NCBI GenBank assembly: GCA_004376895.1
Contig: SOIH01000022.1
Location: forward strand, 1-51,353
Reading direction: 5' to 3'
DNA from: Anaerolineales bacterium
GTDB lineage: Bacteria > Chloroflexota > Anaerolineae > Anaerolineales > E44-bin32
Length of the DNA: 51,353 nt
The position numbers were made by a program, and so were the translations under genes. How positions within the stretch are numbered: position 1 is the first letter of the stretch; every line of letters starts with the position of its first letter. The notes beneath the pieces were generated by a model that saw only the letters and a list, made by a program, of their open reading frames with translations, had not been told where the DNA came from and ran no database searches. This document shows, piece after piece, positions 25,489 through 34,234 of the stretch.

Positions 25489-27732
25489 ATGAAAGAAAAA
25501 GAACCCAAGAAAAGCTCAAGCAAGAAGGAAGTTCCAGAGAACCGAGCAGCGCCGGAAACACGTCTTTTGCTCGATACACTCATGGATTCGATGGGCGATC
25601 TAGTCGCGGTTGCTCTTATAGCAGTTGCGATAATTGTGCTGCTGGGTCTCTTCGGTCTCACTCGTGGCGGTTTGATTGACCCACTTGTTGGGCTTTTACG
25701 AAAGGGATTGGGATATGGGGCTTTTCTAGCTCCAATCCTTCTTGGTATTCCCGTCTACTTCTCAATCCGGAAACGTCGTGGTGATTGGGTCCAGGTTCCC
25801 TGGCTTCGTGTAGTTTCATTGGAAATCACCCTATTCGCCACACTGGCTTTAATGTCGACTTTCAGTGGGATGGGGCTAGCCGAAGCGGAGGCAGGCTCTG
25901 GCGGTGGAATCGTGGGCTGGGGGCTTGCCCGGCTTATGGGCGACATTTTTGGCGGGTTCGGTCGGGTTCTTGTGCTCAGTTTGATCTTTCTCACATCGCT
26001 GTTTCTTGGGGTAGGGGCTTTCCTCAAGCGGACGATCGATAATTTTGTTCCTTCTGCGACTGGTAGTCCGCCATTTCTGAAGGAGAGGGGAAACCTCGCT
26101 GAAACAGAAGCTCCAAAGGCGCAGCAAGATCCGAAAAAACCAGGGAAAGCCCAGCCTGTTCGAAGGCTCCCGCGGGAATTCCGGAAGAACTTCCAGGTTG
26201 GGCAAACCCCGGACGAAAAACCAAGACAACCCTCAAGGCGTGATCCCAGGCTGCCTACGCTGGATATTCTCGTTCATGAGAAAAAAGGCGCTGTTACATC
26301 AAGGGAAATTAACCTTGCTGCAGGTCTGATCGAAAAGACCCTGGCAGATTTCGGCTTACCAGCGCGAGTTGTTAATTTTCGTACCGGACCATCGGTGACG
26401 CAGTTTGCAGTTGAGCCTGGATATGTCGAACATATGGGCGCGGATGGTGAGGTTCACCGGCAGAAAGTGCGCGTTTCTCAGATATCCACTCTCGCGAATG
26501 ACCTGGCTCTGGCACTCACCTCACCACGCCTGCGTATCGAGGCCCCGGTTCCTGGGCAGGCGTACGTTGGTATCGAGGTCCCGAATCGCAAGCCATCGAT
26601 GGTTCGCTTGCGACCGATTTTGGAAACGGAGGCCTTTCAGTCGATCTCGTCACCGTTAACTTTAGGGTTGGGCAGGGACGTAGCTGGAGCAGCTGTCGCG
26701 ACCGACTTGACGGCGATGCCGCATCTTCTCATCGCCGGGACAACTGGTTCTGGTAAGTCGGTATCTATTGCCTCCATCGCTGTGTGTCTGGCGATGAACA
26801 ATACGCCGGAGGACATGCGCCTGGTGATGATTGATCCGAAAATGGTTGAATTGATACGTTTTAATGGGCTTCCTCACCTGCTCGGTAAGGTTGAGGCAGA
26901 GTTGGAGCGCATTGTGGGAGTGTTACGCTGGTGTACGGTTGAGATGGATCGGCGCTACCGTCTCTTGGAGTCCACCAAAGCGCGCGATATCGAAATGTAC
27001 AACCGGAAAACTAGACGTCAAAAGGGTGTTGAGCGTCTACCGCGCATCGTTGTCCTGATCGATGAACTGGCGGATTTGATGATGATGGCGCCGGATCAGA
27101 CGGAGCACACGCTCGTACGACTGGCACAGATGGCGCGGGCGACGGGGATCCATCTCGTCGTTGCAACACAGCGCCCAAGCACAGACATTCTCACCGGTTT
27201 GATCAAGGCAAATTTTCCCGCCAGGATTTCCTTCGCCGTTGCCTCCGGAATTGATTCGCGTGTCATCCTCGATACCCACGGCGCTGAGACGCTGCTGGGG
27301 AAGGGGGACATGCTCTTCCTCTCCCCGGAAGCGAGCGCTCCAGTTCGACTGCAAGGGGTATTTGTGACCGATGGGGAAATCGAGCGGTTGATGGCTTATT
27401 GGCGGGAGGAACTTGGTGATGAATCTCCTGAGGCTGAAGAAGCACCATGGGAAGAGCTGCTTCATCGCCAGGCAGCCCTTGGGGATCATGATGAGATTCT
27501 CGAACAAGCTATCGCACTTGTCAAAGAGCGTGACCAAGCCAGCGCGTCACTACTCCAGCGCGGCTTGCGGATTGGTTACCCTCGGGCGGCAAGGTTGATG
27601 GACCAATTGGAGGAATTAGGCGTTGTTGGCCGCCCACAAGCGGGTGGGAGAACGCGTGAGGTCTTGATCGGAGCAGATGAAGACCCGTTGACTCCAACTG
27701 ACCCTGACGAGGAGAAAGAAGACTCGTCTTGA
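25489..27732 (+). CDS. ftsK: FtsK/SpoIIIE DNA translocase
   Basis: A protein of about 747 residues that pumps chromosomal DNA through the closing septum. Four TM helices occupy about residues 35-195, followed by a short charged linker. The alpha/beta motor begins near residue 255 with Walker A (AGTTGSGKSVSIASI), MVELIRFNGLPHL and Walker B (RIVVLIDELADLMMM). The C-terminal winged-helix gamma domain that reads KOPS-like sites is present (LLQRGLRIGYPRAARLMDQLEELG). The linker is much shorter than in E. coli FtsK, as usual outside proteobacteria. ATG 25489 was chosen; TTG 25480 in the same frame is possible. Confidence 0.93.
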   Translation: MKEKEPKKSSSKKEVPENRAAPETRLLLDTLMDSMGDLVAVALIAVAIIVLLGLFGLTRGGLIDPLVGLLRKGLGYGAFLAPILLGIPVYFSIRKRRGDWVQVPWLRVVSLEITLFATLALMSTFSGMGLAEAEAGSGGGIVGWGLARLMGDIFGGFGRVLVLSLIFLTSLFLGVGAFLKRTIDNFVPSATGSPPFLKERGNLAETEAPKAQQDPKKPGKAQPVRRLPREFRKNFQVGQTPDEKPRQPSRRDPRLPTLDILVHEKKGAVTSREINLAAGLIEKTLADFGLPARVVNFRTGPSVTQFAVEPGYVEHMGADGEVHRQKVRVSQISTLANDLALALTSPRLRIEAPVPGQAYVGIEVPNRKPSMVRLRPILETEAFQSISSPLTLGLGRDVAGAAVATDLTAMPHLLIAGTTGSGKSVSIASIAVCLAMNNTPEDMRLVMIDPKMVELIRFNGLPHLLGKVEAELERIVGVLRWCTVEMDRRYRLLESTKARDIEMYNRKTRRQKGVERLPRIVVLIDELADLMMMAPDQTEHTLVRLAQMARATGIHLVVATQRPSTDILTGLIKANFPARISFAVASGIDSRVILDTHGAETLLGKGDMLFLSPEASAPVRLQGVFVTDGEIERLMAYWREELGDESPEAEEAPWEELLHRQAALGDHDEILEQAIALVKERDQASASLLQRGLRIGYPRAARLMDQLEELGVVGRPQAGGRTREVLIGADEDPLTPTDPDEEKEDSS

Positions 27733-27795
27733 CCATAACAATGTCAACGGTTAGCATAAACTACGAGAATTCTGAAGAATGGGAGAGTATAGCGC

Positions 27796-28407
27796 GTGGA
27801 TGAATCGGTACAACAAGCAGAGATAACTTTAACTGACGCACTTCGGATCCGCTATCAATATCTTATCGACCCAGTCGGCGCCTTCCTCAATCGATTAGGG
27901 ATCGCACCGAATACATTAACGATATCAGGTTTAGTAGGAAACTCGATCGGCGCGTATTTCTTGGCGCGTGGTTCCTTCCTGGTTGGCGGATTAATTCTGC
28001 TCTCAATGGGAGCAATAGATGCACTCGATGGGACCATGGCGCGCTTGCGGGGTGAGCCGAGTGACTTTGGAGCGTTTGTTGATTCGGTCACCGATCGATA
28101 TTCAGAATTAGTCATATACGCTGGGTTGCTCTTCTACGCTATGAAGGAATTGAATTTAACCTTAGCGATGCTCGTGTTCGCAGCAACAGCAGGGTCTATC
28201 CTGGTTTCTTACGTTCGAGCACGTGCGCAGAGCCTGGGGTATGAGGCGAAGGGGGGCGTGTTAACCCGCTTCGAGAGGTTCGTCGTCCTTGTCCCAAGTT
28301 TGATTTTTGGTTACCCATGGATTGGTGTAGCTTTAATCGGAATTCTCGCGAATATCACCGCTCTTCAGCGGATTATCAGCGTCCGCCAGCAAGCGCATAA
28401 AGGATAA
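27796..28407 (+). CDS. CDP-alcohol phosphatidyltransferase (PgsA-like)
   Basis: A 203-residue integral membrane enzyme that joins a CDP-activated lipid to an alcohol acceptor. The complete family signature DG(x2)AR(x8)G(x3)D(x3)D is visible around residues 75-97, in DALDGTMARLRG followed by FGAFVDSVTDR. About five to six TM helices follow the pattern of phosphatidylglycerophosphate or phosphatidylinositol-phosphate synthases; the acceptor cannot be fixed from sequence. The start is GTG 27796 with GGGAG at 27781-27785. lgt follows four bases later, so the two membrane-lipid enzymes share a transcript, and PgsA product may feed Lgt, which uses phosphatidylglycerol. Confidence 0.87.
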   Translation: MDESVQQAEITLTDALRIRYQYLIDPVGAFLNRLGIAPNTLTISGLVGNSIGAYFLARGSFLVGGLILLSMGAIDALDGTMARLRGEPSDFGAFVDSVTDRYSELVIYAGLLFYAMKELNLTLAMLVFAATAGSILVSYVRARAQSLGYEAKGGVLTRFERFVVLVPSLIFGYPWIGVALIGILANITALQRIISVRQQAHKG

Positions 28408-28411
28408 GACA

Positions 28412-29212
28412 ATGTCATTCGATCAATACGGAATCCATCTTGGATTCCTTTATCTTCGTTACTACGGCATGATTATTATGTTCGGGGTAATTATGGCCAC
28501 GTACGTCGCACGTTGGATGCTGCGCAAGATGGGAAAAGATCCGGAGATCGTCTGGGACGCACTGACATGGGTGCTGATCTTTGGCATCATCGGCGCGCGT
28601 CTTTACCATGTCTTCACACCCTCACGTTATTCCGGAATCACAACTGCAGATTATCTGCAGAACCCGTTAATGATCCTCACGACGTGGGAAGGGGGATTAG
28701 CCATGCCCGGAGCGATCATCGGCGGGGTTCTGGGTATCTACATCTTTGCCCGGCGCAATAAGATAGAAATAGGGACGCTTCTCGACGCCGCCGCCCCTGG
28801 AATTGCTTTAGCCCAGGCAATTGGCCGCTGGGGAAATTTCATCAATCAGGAGCTTTATGGTCCCCCAACCGATCTTCCCTGGGGAATTTTTATAGACACC
28901 CTGAATCGCATTCCAGAATATGCGGCTTTTGAACGGTTCCATCCGCTCTTCCTGTATGAGTCCATATGGAATCTGCTCAGTATGTTCTTTCTTCTGTGGA
29001 TATGGCGTAGATTCGGCGATCGGCTTAAATCCGGAGATCTCTTCCTGGTGTATTTGATCACATATCCGGTTGGTCGGTTCCTGCTGGAATTTATTCGATT
29101 AGATTATGTTCCTCTCTTTGGGATCAATTTCAATCAAGGGTTTATGTTTCTTATTGCGATCGCCAGCGCTTTGGTGATCTTTCTGCGCCATCGCAAGAAG
29201 AGTGCGGTGTAG
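28412..29212 (+). CDS. lgt: prolipoprotein diacylglyceryl transferase
   Basis: A 266-residue, seven-TM Lgt, which moves diacylglycerol from phosphatidylglycerol to the lipobox Cys of prolipoproteins such as the CAP-domain protein in this window. The signature GRWGNFINQELYG is present with its essential Arg, as are the N-terminal YYGMIIMFG and a C-terminal GRFLLEFIR segment with the second conserved Arg. The usual GG(L/M)xxHG motif reads GGLAMPGA, with Pro99 (codon 28706-28708) in place of the His that is important in E. coli Lgt. Whether that reduces activity or is tolerated in this lineage is open. Confidence 0.92.
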   Translation: MSFDQYGIHLGFLYLRYYGMIIMFGVIMATYVARWMLRKMGKDPEIVWDALTWVLIFGIIGARLYHVFTPSRYSGITTADYLQNPLMILTTWEGGLAMPGAIIGGVLGIYIFARRNKIEIGTLLDAAAPGIALAQAIGRWGNFINQELYGPPTDLPWGIFIDTLNRIPEYAAFERFHPLFLYESIWNLLSMFFLLWIWRRFGDRLKSGDLFLVYLITYPVGRFLLEFIRLDYVPLFGINFNQGFMFLIAIASALVIFLRHRKKSAV

Positions 29213-29327
29213 TATTTGAGTTGCGGGAAGGGATTATCGACCGCGACATTCCCAAGAATTTATTAGGGGGCGGTCTAACAATCTTCCTTTCTGGCGATAT
29301 CGGAGGAAGTGGCTATCGAACATATCT

Positions 29328-29360
29328 AACCTCCCGCAGGTTCAAAACCTGCGGGAGGTT
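29328..29360. terminator. perfect 15-bp hairpin, probable terminator after lgt
   Basis: AACCTCCCGCAGGTT (29328-29342) and AACCTGCGGGAGGTT (29346-29360) are exact inverted copies separated by CAA. No long T-run follows, so it may be a dispersed palindrome or transcript-end stabiliser. The 377-base interval 29213-29589 holds this hairpin and the promoter at 29548; no gene is supported, and a 67-codon ORF across the hairpin looks spurious. Confidence 0.7.
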
Positions 29361-29547
29361 TAGGCTCAGCCATCAATGCGCAGGCTGCGTCTGCGTTTGG
29401 AAGCAGAGCTTCCTACCTCGCTAAAGAGTTGTTGGCCGTTGTTCAGCTGCGCTGATGACCAACGCCGGAGTATTGCGATGTGCGTATCGACATCAAATGA
29501 GCTGCCTTTTTTGGACAGCCCCAGTTCTGTTTGGGACGGAAGGATGA

Positions 29548-29577
29548 TTGAAGGTTCATGGAAGATCTTGCTATAAT
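29548..29577 (+). promoter_or_regulatory. promoter of the ABC transporter operon
   Basis: TTGAAG (29548-29553), an 18-base spacer and TATAAT (29572-29577) preceded by TGC, an extended -10. The predicted start near 29584 leaves under ten bases of leader before GTG 29590 / ATG 29593. Confidence 0.65.
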
Positions 29578-29592
29578 GCGCCGAGTTAAGTG

Positions 29593-30543
29593 ATGAGTAG
29601 TATCGAAGCCAATTCCCTTTGTAAAAAATTTGGGACCTTCACGGCAGTGGATGATGTATCGCTCCATGTAAAGCCGGGAGAGATCCTCGCGCTGCTTGGA
29701 CCGAACGGAGCAGGAAAAACAACGACGATTCGGATGTTGGCCTCGATCCTGAAGCCGACACGCGGCAGCGCTAAAATCGCCGGATACGATATTGAGCATG
29801 ATCAAGAGGCTGTGCGCAGCGTTGTAGGCTTGCTGACCGAACAACATGGTCTTTATACACGAATGCGCGCGGGCGAATACCTCGATTTCTTTGGCAGTGT
29901 CTACGGATTAGATTCTTCCACGATCCAACAAAGGACTCGCACTCTCTTGGGTGAGTATAAGCTGCAAGAATCTGCCGGGCTCCGCCTTGGTCAGTACTCA
30001 AAGGGGATGCGACAGAAATTGGCACTCGTACGAGCTTTGCTGCATGAACCGCAGGTCTTGCTTTTAGATGAACCCACTTCAGCGATGGACCCAGAAAGCG
30101 CGCACCATGTCCGCAGCAGCATTGTCGAATTGAGGTCAGCCGATCGGGCGATCATCGTATGCACACATAACCTGTTTGAGGCGGAGGATCTCGCAGATCG
30201 AATCGCGATCATCCGTAGAGGAAAGATTATAGCCAATGATCCCCCGGTTGAACTCAAGCGGAAAATGGTTGGCGATCCGGTGATGGAACTGCGATTGGCG
30301 TGTTCTCTGGACGGAGCGCTCGAGCATCTTCCAGAGGGGATCGTTACAATCACGTCAGGGGATAACTGGGTTCGATACAGCACTTCGCAGGCAGAGGTAG
30401 TCAACCCGAAGATCCTGAATTCGTTAGCGAAAGCCGGAATTCCAGTGGTTACGCTCTCCAGGGTTGAGCGGAGCCTGGAGGAAGTTTACCTGCAGGTGGT
30501 GGGTGAGGATGATTCACAAGATGGGACGAATGATGACCGCTAA
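29593..30543 (+). CDS. ABC transporter ATP-binding protein (ABC-2 type, NatA-like)
   Basis: A 316-residue ATPase subunit. Walker A is LGPNGAGKTTTIR (near residue 40), the signature YSKGMRQKLALVRAL, Walker B LLLDEPTSAMDP and the switch His in IIVCTHNLFEAEDLADR. The C-terminal extension of about 85 residues fits exporters of the drug/sodium (NatA, DrrA) branch. The next gene starts inside its last 35 bases, so the ATPase and permease are translationally coupled. Cargo is unknown. The promoter just upstream predicts a very short leader. Confidence 0.9.
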   Translation: MSSIEANSLCKKFGTFTAVDDVSLHVKPGEILALLGPNGAGKTTTIRMLASILKPTRGSAKIAGYDIEHDQEAVRSVVGLLTEQHGLYTRMRAGEYLDFFGSVYGLDSSTIQQRTRTLLGEYKLQESAGLRLGQYSKGMRQKLALVRALLHEPQVLLLDEPTSAMDPESAHHVRSSIVELRSADRAIIVCTHNLFEAEDLADRIAIIRRGKIIANDPPVELKRKMVGDPVMELRLACSLDGALEHLPEGIVTITSGDNWVRYSTSQAEVVNPKILNSLAKAGIPVVTLSRVERSLEEVYLQVVGEDDSQDGTNDDR

Positions 30544-31978
30544 GGCTTCGACCCCTACTACTCTGTTCAATGGTGCATGGATCGTCGCGCGCCGGGAAAT
30601 CAGAGATCAGTTTCGGGATTGGCGTATTCTGGCGCCGATCCTTCTGCTGACTTTGTTCTTCCCACTATTGATGAACTTCACGGCCAGTCAGGCGGTTGAC
30701 TTCGTAGGCCGCTACGGTGCGCCGATCATTGGCGAACGCCTGATCCCTTTCCTGTTAATGGTTGTCGGGTTTTTTCCAATTTCGATTTCACTCGTTATTG
30801 CTCTTGAGAGCTTCGCGGGGGAGCGCGAAAGACAAACATTAGAACCGCTTCTGGCGACTCCCTTATCCGATGGGCAGCTATACCTGGGGAAGATGGCAGC
30901 CTCGCTTGTCCCTCCGCTCGCGGCGGCATACATGGGCATCGCCGTTTATCTGATAGGTTTATTGATTAAAGTGCAGTGGGTCCCTTCAGCTCAGTTGTTG
31001 ATTCAGATCCTATCACTCACAACAATCCAAGCGATCGTGATGGTCAGCGGCGCGGTCGTGATCTCGTCATTGACCACCTCGGTGCGTGCCGCGAACCTAT
31101 TGGCTTCCTTTATCATTATTCCAGTCGCTCAGCTGATCATTGGCGAAAGCATGATCATGTTCTGGGGACGCTATCATATTCTGTGGTGGATCGTGCTTGT
31201 CTTGGGGCTCATCGCGATTGTCCTGGTGCGAATGGGGCTGCGACTCTTCAATCGCGAGGAGCTTCTTGCCCGCGAGCTTGATGTACTGGATCTGCGAGGG
31301 ATAGTTAGGCGCTTCCGGTCTTCGTTTCTCTCCGATGCCCGGAACCCCATGGAATGGTATGGCGGGTTGTTCTCGAAGTCATTAAAGCGCATCAGGCTTC
31401 CGATACTTATAACTTCTGCCATCCTCTTTATCGGCTTTATTGTGGGTTATAGACAGGCAGAAGCGTTTAGATTGCCAGCTGAGATATTTCAAGTTAGTGC
31501 GTTTGATAAAGATTGGCTAGAGATCTTACGCGGATTTGGGATGCTTACACCTAGTGGAGTGGTAAAGATTCTCTGGGCGAACATTCGAGCGCTCATCTTG
31601 ACGACGATTTTAGGTGTTTTTACTTTCGGCGTCCTGGCGGAAATTCTCCTGATGGCACCCTTGGCGATCATAGGTTACTTTGCGGGATCCTTGACGCAAG
31701 CCGGGCAGGGTGCCTTGCAGTACATAACAGCGCTTGTGTTGCCGCATGCGATCCTCGAGGTTCCAGCTGCTATCCTCGCCGGTGCGGCTATCTTGCAACT
31801 GGGAATGGCTGCGATCAGCCTTCCTCAGGGGAGTTCGTTAGGAGAGGGCTGGACAACTTCACTTGCCGAATGGGCAAGAATTATGATCGGAATTGTCCTT
31901 CCACTCCTTATTGCCGCAGCGTTTCTCGAAGTATTTTTAACCCCGCGAATCGCTGTTTGGCTACTTTCGGGATCATGA
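30509..31978 (+). CDS. ABC-2 permease fused to a SpoIIM-type membrane domain
   Basis: A protein of about 489 residues. The first half is an ABC-2/NatB-like permease: ARREIRDQFRDWRILAP, a TM helix, then GERERQTLEPLLATPLSD, the classic ABC-2 coupling motif, followed by five TM helices to about residue 255. The second half (about 295-489) resembles the SpoIIM/DUF95 family: NIRALILTTILGVFTFG, then LPHAILEVPAAILAGAA and a TP near the end. SpoIIM proteins act in sporulation engulfment in Bacillus but occur widely in non-sporulators, often near ABC-2 genes; here they are one polypeptide. The exact start is uncertain (30509, 30521 or 30533 are in frame). Confidence 0.82.
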   Translation: MIHKMGRMMTAKASTPTTLFNGAWIVARREIRDQFRDWRILAPILLLTLFFPLLMNFTASQAVDFVGRYGAPIIGERLIPFLLMVVGFFPISISLVIALESFAGERERQTLEPLLATPLSDGQLYLGKMAASLVPPLAAAYMGIAVYLIGLLIKVQWVPSAQLLIQILSLTTIQAIVMVSGAVVISSLTTSVRAANLLASFIIIPVAQLIIGESMIMFWGRYHILWWIVLVLGLIAIVLVRMGLRLFNREELLARELDVLDLRGIVRRFRSSFLSDARNPMEWYGGLFSKSLKRIRLPILITSAILFIGFIVGYRQAEAFRLPAEIFQVSAFDKDWLEILRGFGMLTPSGVVKILWANIRALILTTILGVFTFGVLAEILLMAPLAIIGYFAGSLTQAGQGALQYITALVLPHAILEVPAAILAGAAILQLGMAAISLPQGSSLGEGWTTSLAEWARIMIGIVLPLLIAAAFLEVFLTPRIAVWLLSGS

Positions 31979-31981
31979 ACT

Positions 31982-32737
31982 ATGCCTGAATTAATCATCC
32001 TGGGTTCCGCGGCAGCGATTCCTAATCTCGAGCACGATAATTCACACATGATGATCCAAACAGGTGATGGTGTCGTGTTGATCGATTGCGGCACCGCTCC
32101 TATGCTGCGGCTCGAGCGTTTAGGAATCCCAACGGGGGATATCACGGATCTTATCCTGACACATTTCCATCCAGATCATATTAGCGGCTTGCCTCTACTT
32201 CTCATGAGCATGTGGCTTGAGGGACGGCGCAAGGCTTTACGTATATACGGGCTGCATCATTGTTTGAAGAGGGTCGAGGATTTAATGGGCTTTTACCAAT
32301 GGGGTGATTGGCCGGATTTCTTCCCGGTCGCATTTCATCGCCTTCCGGAGAATGAGCGGGTGGTGGTCCTCGAGCAAGGTGATGTGACGATCTACTCCTC
32401 GCCTGTGTGTCATGTAATTCCGACAATTGGCTTACGAGTTGAAGCTAAGTCAACCGGGAAGGTGATCGCATATTCATGCGATACAGAGCCTTGTCAGGCG
32501 GTTATTAACCTCGCCCAAGGGGCAGGTTTGCTTATTCATGAGGCTACTGGCGAAAGCGTCGGGCACTCATCAGCTGCTCAGGCAGGGGAAACCGCCCGAG
32601 ATGCGGGAGTGGATAGCTTATATCTAATTCACTACCCTGTTGGTGACTCTGACATGGCTAAGTTGGTAGAAGAGGCGAGGGTTGCTTTCTCTGGGGATGT
32701 TCACTTGGCCGAGGATTTCATGAAGATTGAATTCTGA
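31982..32737 (+). CDS. MBL-fold metallohydrolase (RNase Z-like)
   Basis: A 251-residue metallo-beta-lactamase fold hydrolase. It opens with LIILGSAAAIPN, like RNase Z and related enzymes, and has VLIDCGTAP, the zinc motif LTHFHPDHISG, a later His in PVCHVIP, Asp in YSCDTEP, the HEATGE segment and a closing LIHYPVGD. It lacks the exosite arm of true tRNA-processing RNase Z, so a small-molecule or nucleic-acid hydrolase of the wider class is likelier. It follows the permease by three bases and belongs to the same operon, but no functional link is evident. Confidence 0.85.
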   Translation: MPELIILGSAAAIPNLEHDNSHMMIQTGDGVVLIDCGTAPMLRLERLGIPTGDITDLILTHFHPDHISGLPLLLMSMWLEGRRKALRIYGLHHCLKRVEDLMGFYQWGDWPDFFPVAFHRLPENERVVVLEQGDVTIYSSPVCHVIPTIGLRVEAKSTGKVIAYSCDTEPCQAVINLAQGAGLLIHEATGESVGHSSAAQAGETARDAGVDSLYLIHYPVGDSDMAKLVEEARVAFSGDVHLAEDFMKIEF

Positions 32738-32756
32738 CCAAAATCCTGAGGGGGGT

Positions 32757-32966
32757 TCAGGCTTTCTCAGATGCCCGCACGAGTGTCGCGTGAAGATAAT
32801 GGAAATCTCCGCGGGGCGGAACGAGATCGATTACTTCAATTACCTCAAAATCGCTTGAACCAAGTGAGATCACATCTCCTTGGTGTGGTGGTGTTTCGCT
32901 GTTTAGAATCGCTCCCGGATGATCTTCTCCCGAAACGACGTAACTCACTTTGTAGATTGCGGGCAT
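32757..32966 (-). CDS. small hypothetical protein
   Basis: A 69-residue protein that I do not recognise. It has a beta-rich pattern (YKVSYVVSGED, then DVISLGSSDFEVIEVIDL, then DFHYLHATLVRA) and looks like one small barrel or a partial domain. No TM segment or Cys is present. It lies nine bases downstream of the cyclic-nucleotide-binding gene on the same strand, so it is probably its operon partner. It converges on the MBL gene with a 19-base gap; a weak hairpin CCTGA/TCAGG at 32745-32761 may end both. Confidence 0.55.
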   Translation of the reverse strand: MPAIYKVSYVVSGEDHPGAILNSETPPHQGDVISLGSSDFEVIEVIDLVPPRGDFHYLHATLVRASEKA

Positions 32967-32975
32967 TTCTACACC

Positions 32976-33422
32976 TCAGCGGTCAGCAAAGTGGCGATGA
33001 CGGAGCTTGAAGGATAGGTCAGCCGCGATGTTGCGCATGACAACGTATCCCAGATGGTGGTTTTCCTCGCATTCCTGCTCGAAGTCATCACAATGGATCA
33101 TGAGCAACTTCGTCGGATCGGAAGCCGCGCGCACCGTTGCTGAGCGAGGACCATGGTCCACCAGTGCCATCTCGCCGAAGATCTGACCTTTGCCGAGGTG
33201 GACGATGGTGCGGGGTAATTGCTCCGGAGCTGTTCCGCTGTGGAGAACTTCAACGAATCCCTCCAGGACAATGTAGAGATCCTCTCCGGTTTCACCCTGT
33301 TGTGTGATGACATCACCGCTTGTAAATGTGATTTCTTTACAGATTAGTGAGATAGCTTGCAGCTCGGCAGGAGTGATGCCTTCAAATAATTCGACGGACC
33401 CTAGAATCTCTGTATGGTCCAT
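32976..33422 (-). CDS. stand-alone cyclic-nucleotide-binding domain protein
   Basis: A 148-residue protein consisting of one CRP-like cNMP-binding domain (beta-roll plus C-helix), without the DNA-binding HTH of CRP/FNR factors. The phosphate-binding cassette is well preserved: GEMALVDHGPRSATVRA, with the Glu and Arg that hold cyclic phosphate. Such proteins may sense cAMP or c-di-GMP and act by protein contact, or may have lost ligand binding. It is first in a two-gene minus-strand unit. A role is not indicated by the neighbours (MBL hydrolase, Hsp20). Confidence 0.85.
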   Translation of the reverse strand: MDHTEILGSVELFEGITPAELQAISLICKEITFTSGDVITQQGETGEDLYIVLEGFVEVLHSGTAPEQLPRTIVHLGKGQIFGEMALVDHGPRSATVRAASDPTKLLMIHCDDFEQECEENHHLGYVVMRNIAADLSFKLRHRHFADR

Positions 33423-33700
33423 TGTACCCTCCGACGCCGCACCAACGTGCAGCTAATCGATTTTCTTCTTCCTGAAATTGTACTTTAGGTTGCTTAGGAT
33501 ACCAACCCAGTAGTTAAAACAATCGGACATCGTTTAGGCCTAGAGAACTGCTTTTCAGAACACTGGAAGGGTAATGAGCATGATGTCAATGATCCATCTC
33601 AGACCAGTGGCAGTTGCAATATCGTGATTTCTTTTGCGGTGTACCGCTGTGGTAGAATGATTTATGTTCGGTTGCGTACGCTCCGAGAGGTGTGCAAATC

Positions 33701-34123
33701 ATGGGTAAAGAGAACGATTTAAAACATCGGGTGGTGATGATGTCGGGTGAGAATGACGCCTGGGATCAACAAGCCTTGGAAGGTTTGGGTTGGCGTGTTG
33801 TACGGCGATCCCATGCTTGGCGACCCCCTACCGATGTCTTGGAAACAGATGATGCGCTTGTCGTGGTGGTTGAGATTGCTGGGATGCGTGGTTTGAATAT
33901 ATCTGTAATCTTTGAGCGTCAAAGCTTATCTATACGAGGGGTCCGCCCCGATACAAACATCTGTAAAACCTACCACCAAATGGAAATCGATTACGGTGAA
34001 TTTGCTTCCGAGGTTCAAGTTCCATTTCGGGTTGATTCAAACAAGATCGAAGCAACATACAGCGATGGTTTTCTGAAGGTCGTTCTCCCCAAAGCAACCC
34101 CCCGTGAGATAGATATCAAGTGA
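33701..34123 (+). CDS. Hsp20/alpha-crystallin small heat-shock protein
   Basis: A 140-residue small chaperone. The alpha-crystallin domain begins near residue 45 (PPTDVLETDDALVVVVEIAG), continues with LSIRGVRP and ends with a variant of the usual AxxxxGxLxIxxP motif (YSDGFLKVVLPK), followed by a short IDIK C-terminal tail. It holds unfolded proteins until refolding or degradation. Lon protease is next on the same strand, a sensible partner. ATG 33701 is used rather than GTG 33692, which would leave only one base after GAGAGG. A TGG-TAGAAT extended -10 candidate lies at 33650-33658; no CIRCE element was seen. Confidence 0.88.
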   Translation: MGKENDLKHRVVMMSGENDAWDQQALEGLGWRVVRRSHAWRPPTDVLETDDALVVVVEIAGMRGLNISVIFERQSLSIRGVRPDTNICKTYHQMEIDYGEFASEVQVPFRVDSNKIEATYSDGFLKVVLPKATPREIDIK

Positions 34124-34234
34124 TGTCGGTTAATTTGACATCACGGACATCAGAGAAGAGAGACAGTAGGGGGTATCATCATCAACTTAAAAGAGCTTAT
34201 TTATTTAGTAGAACGCGTTGACGCTGAGGAAAGC

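Noticed and set aside
29221-29424. 67-codon ORF after lgt
   Set aside because: It spans the perfect 15-bp hairpin and has repetitive Cys/Arg composition with no ribosome binding site; treated as noise.
33423-33700. Search for a CIRCE or HrcA operator upstream of hsp20
   Set aside because: No TTAGCACTC-N9-GAGTGCTAA-like inverted repeat could be found in this interval.
34121-34143. TGATGTC/GACATCA dyad after the Hsp20 gene
   Set aside because: Only seven base pairs over a nine-base loop and no T-run. Too weak to call a terminator or operator.
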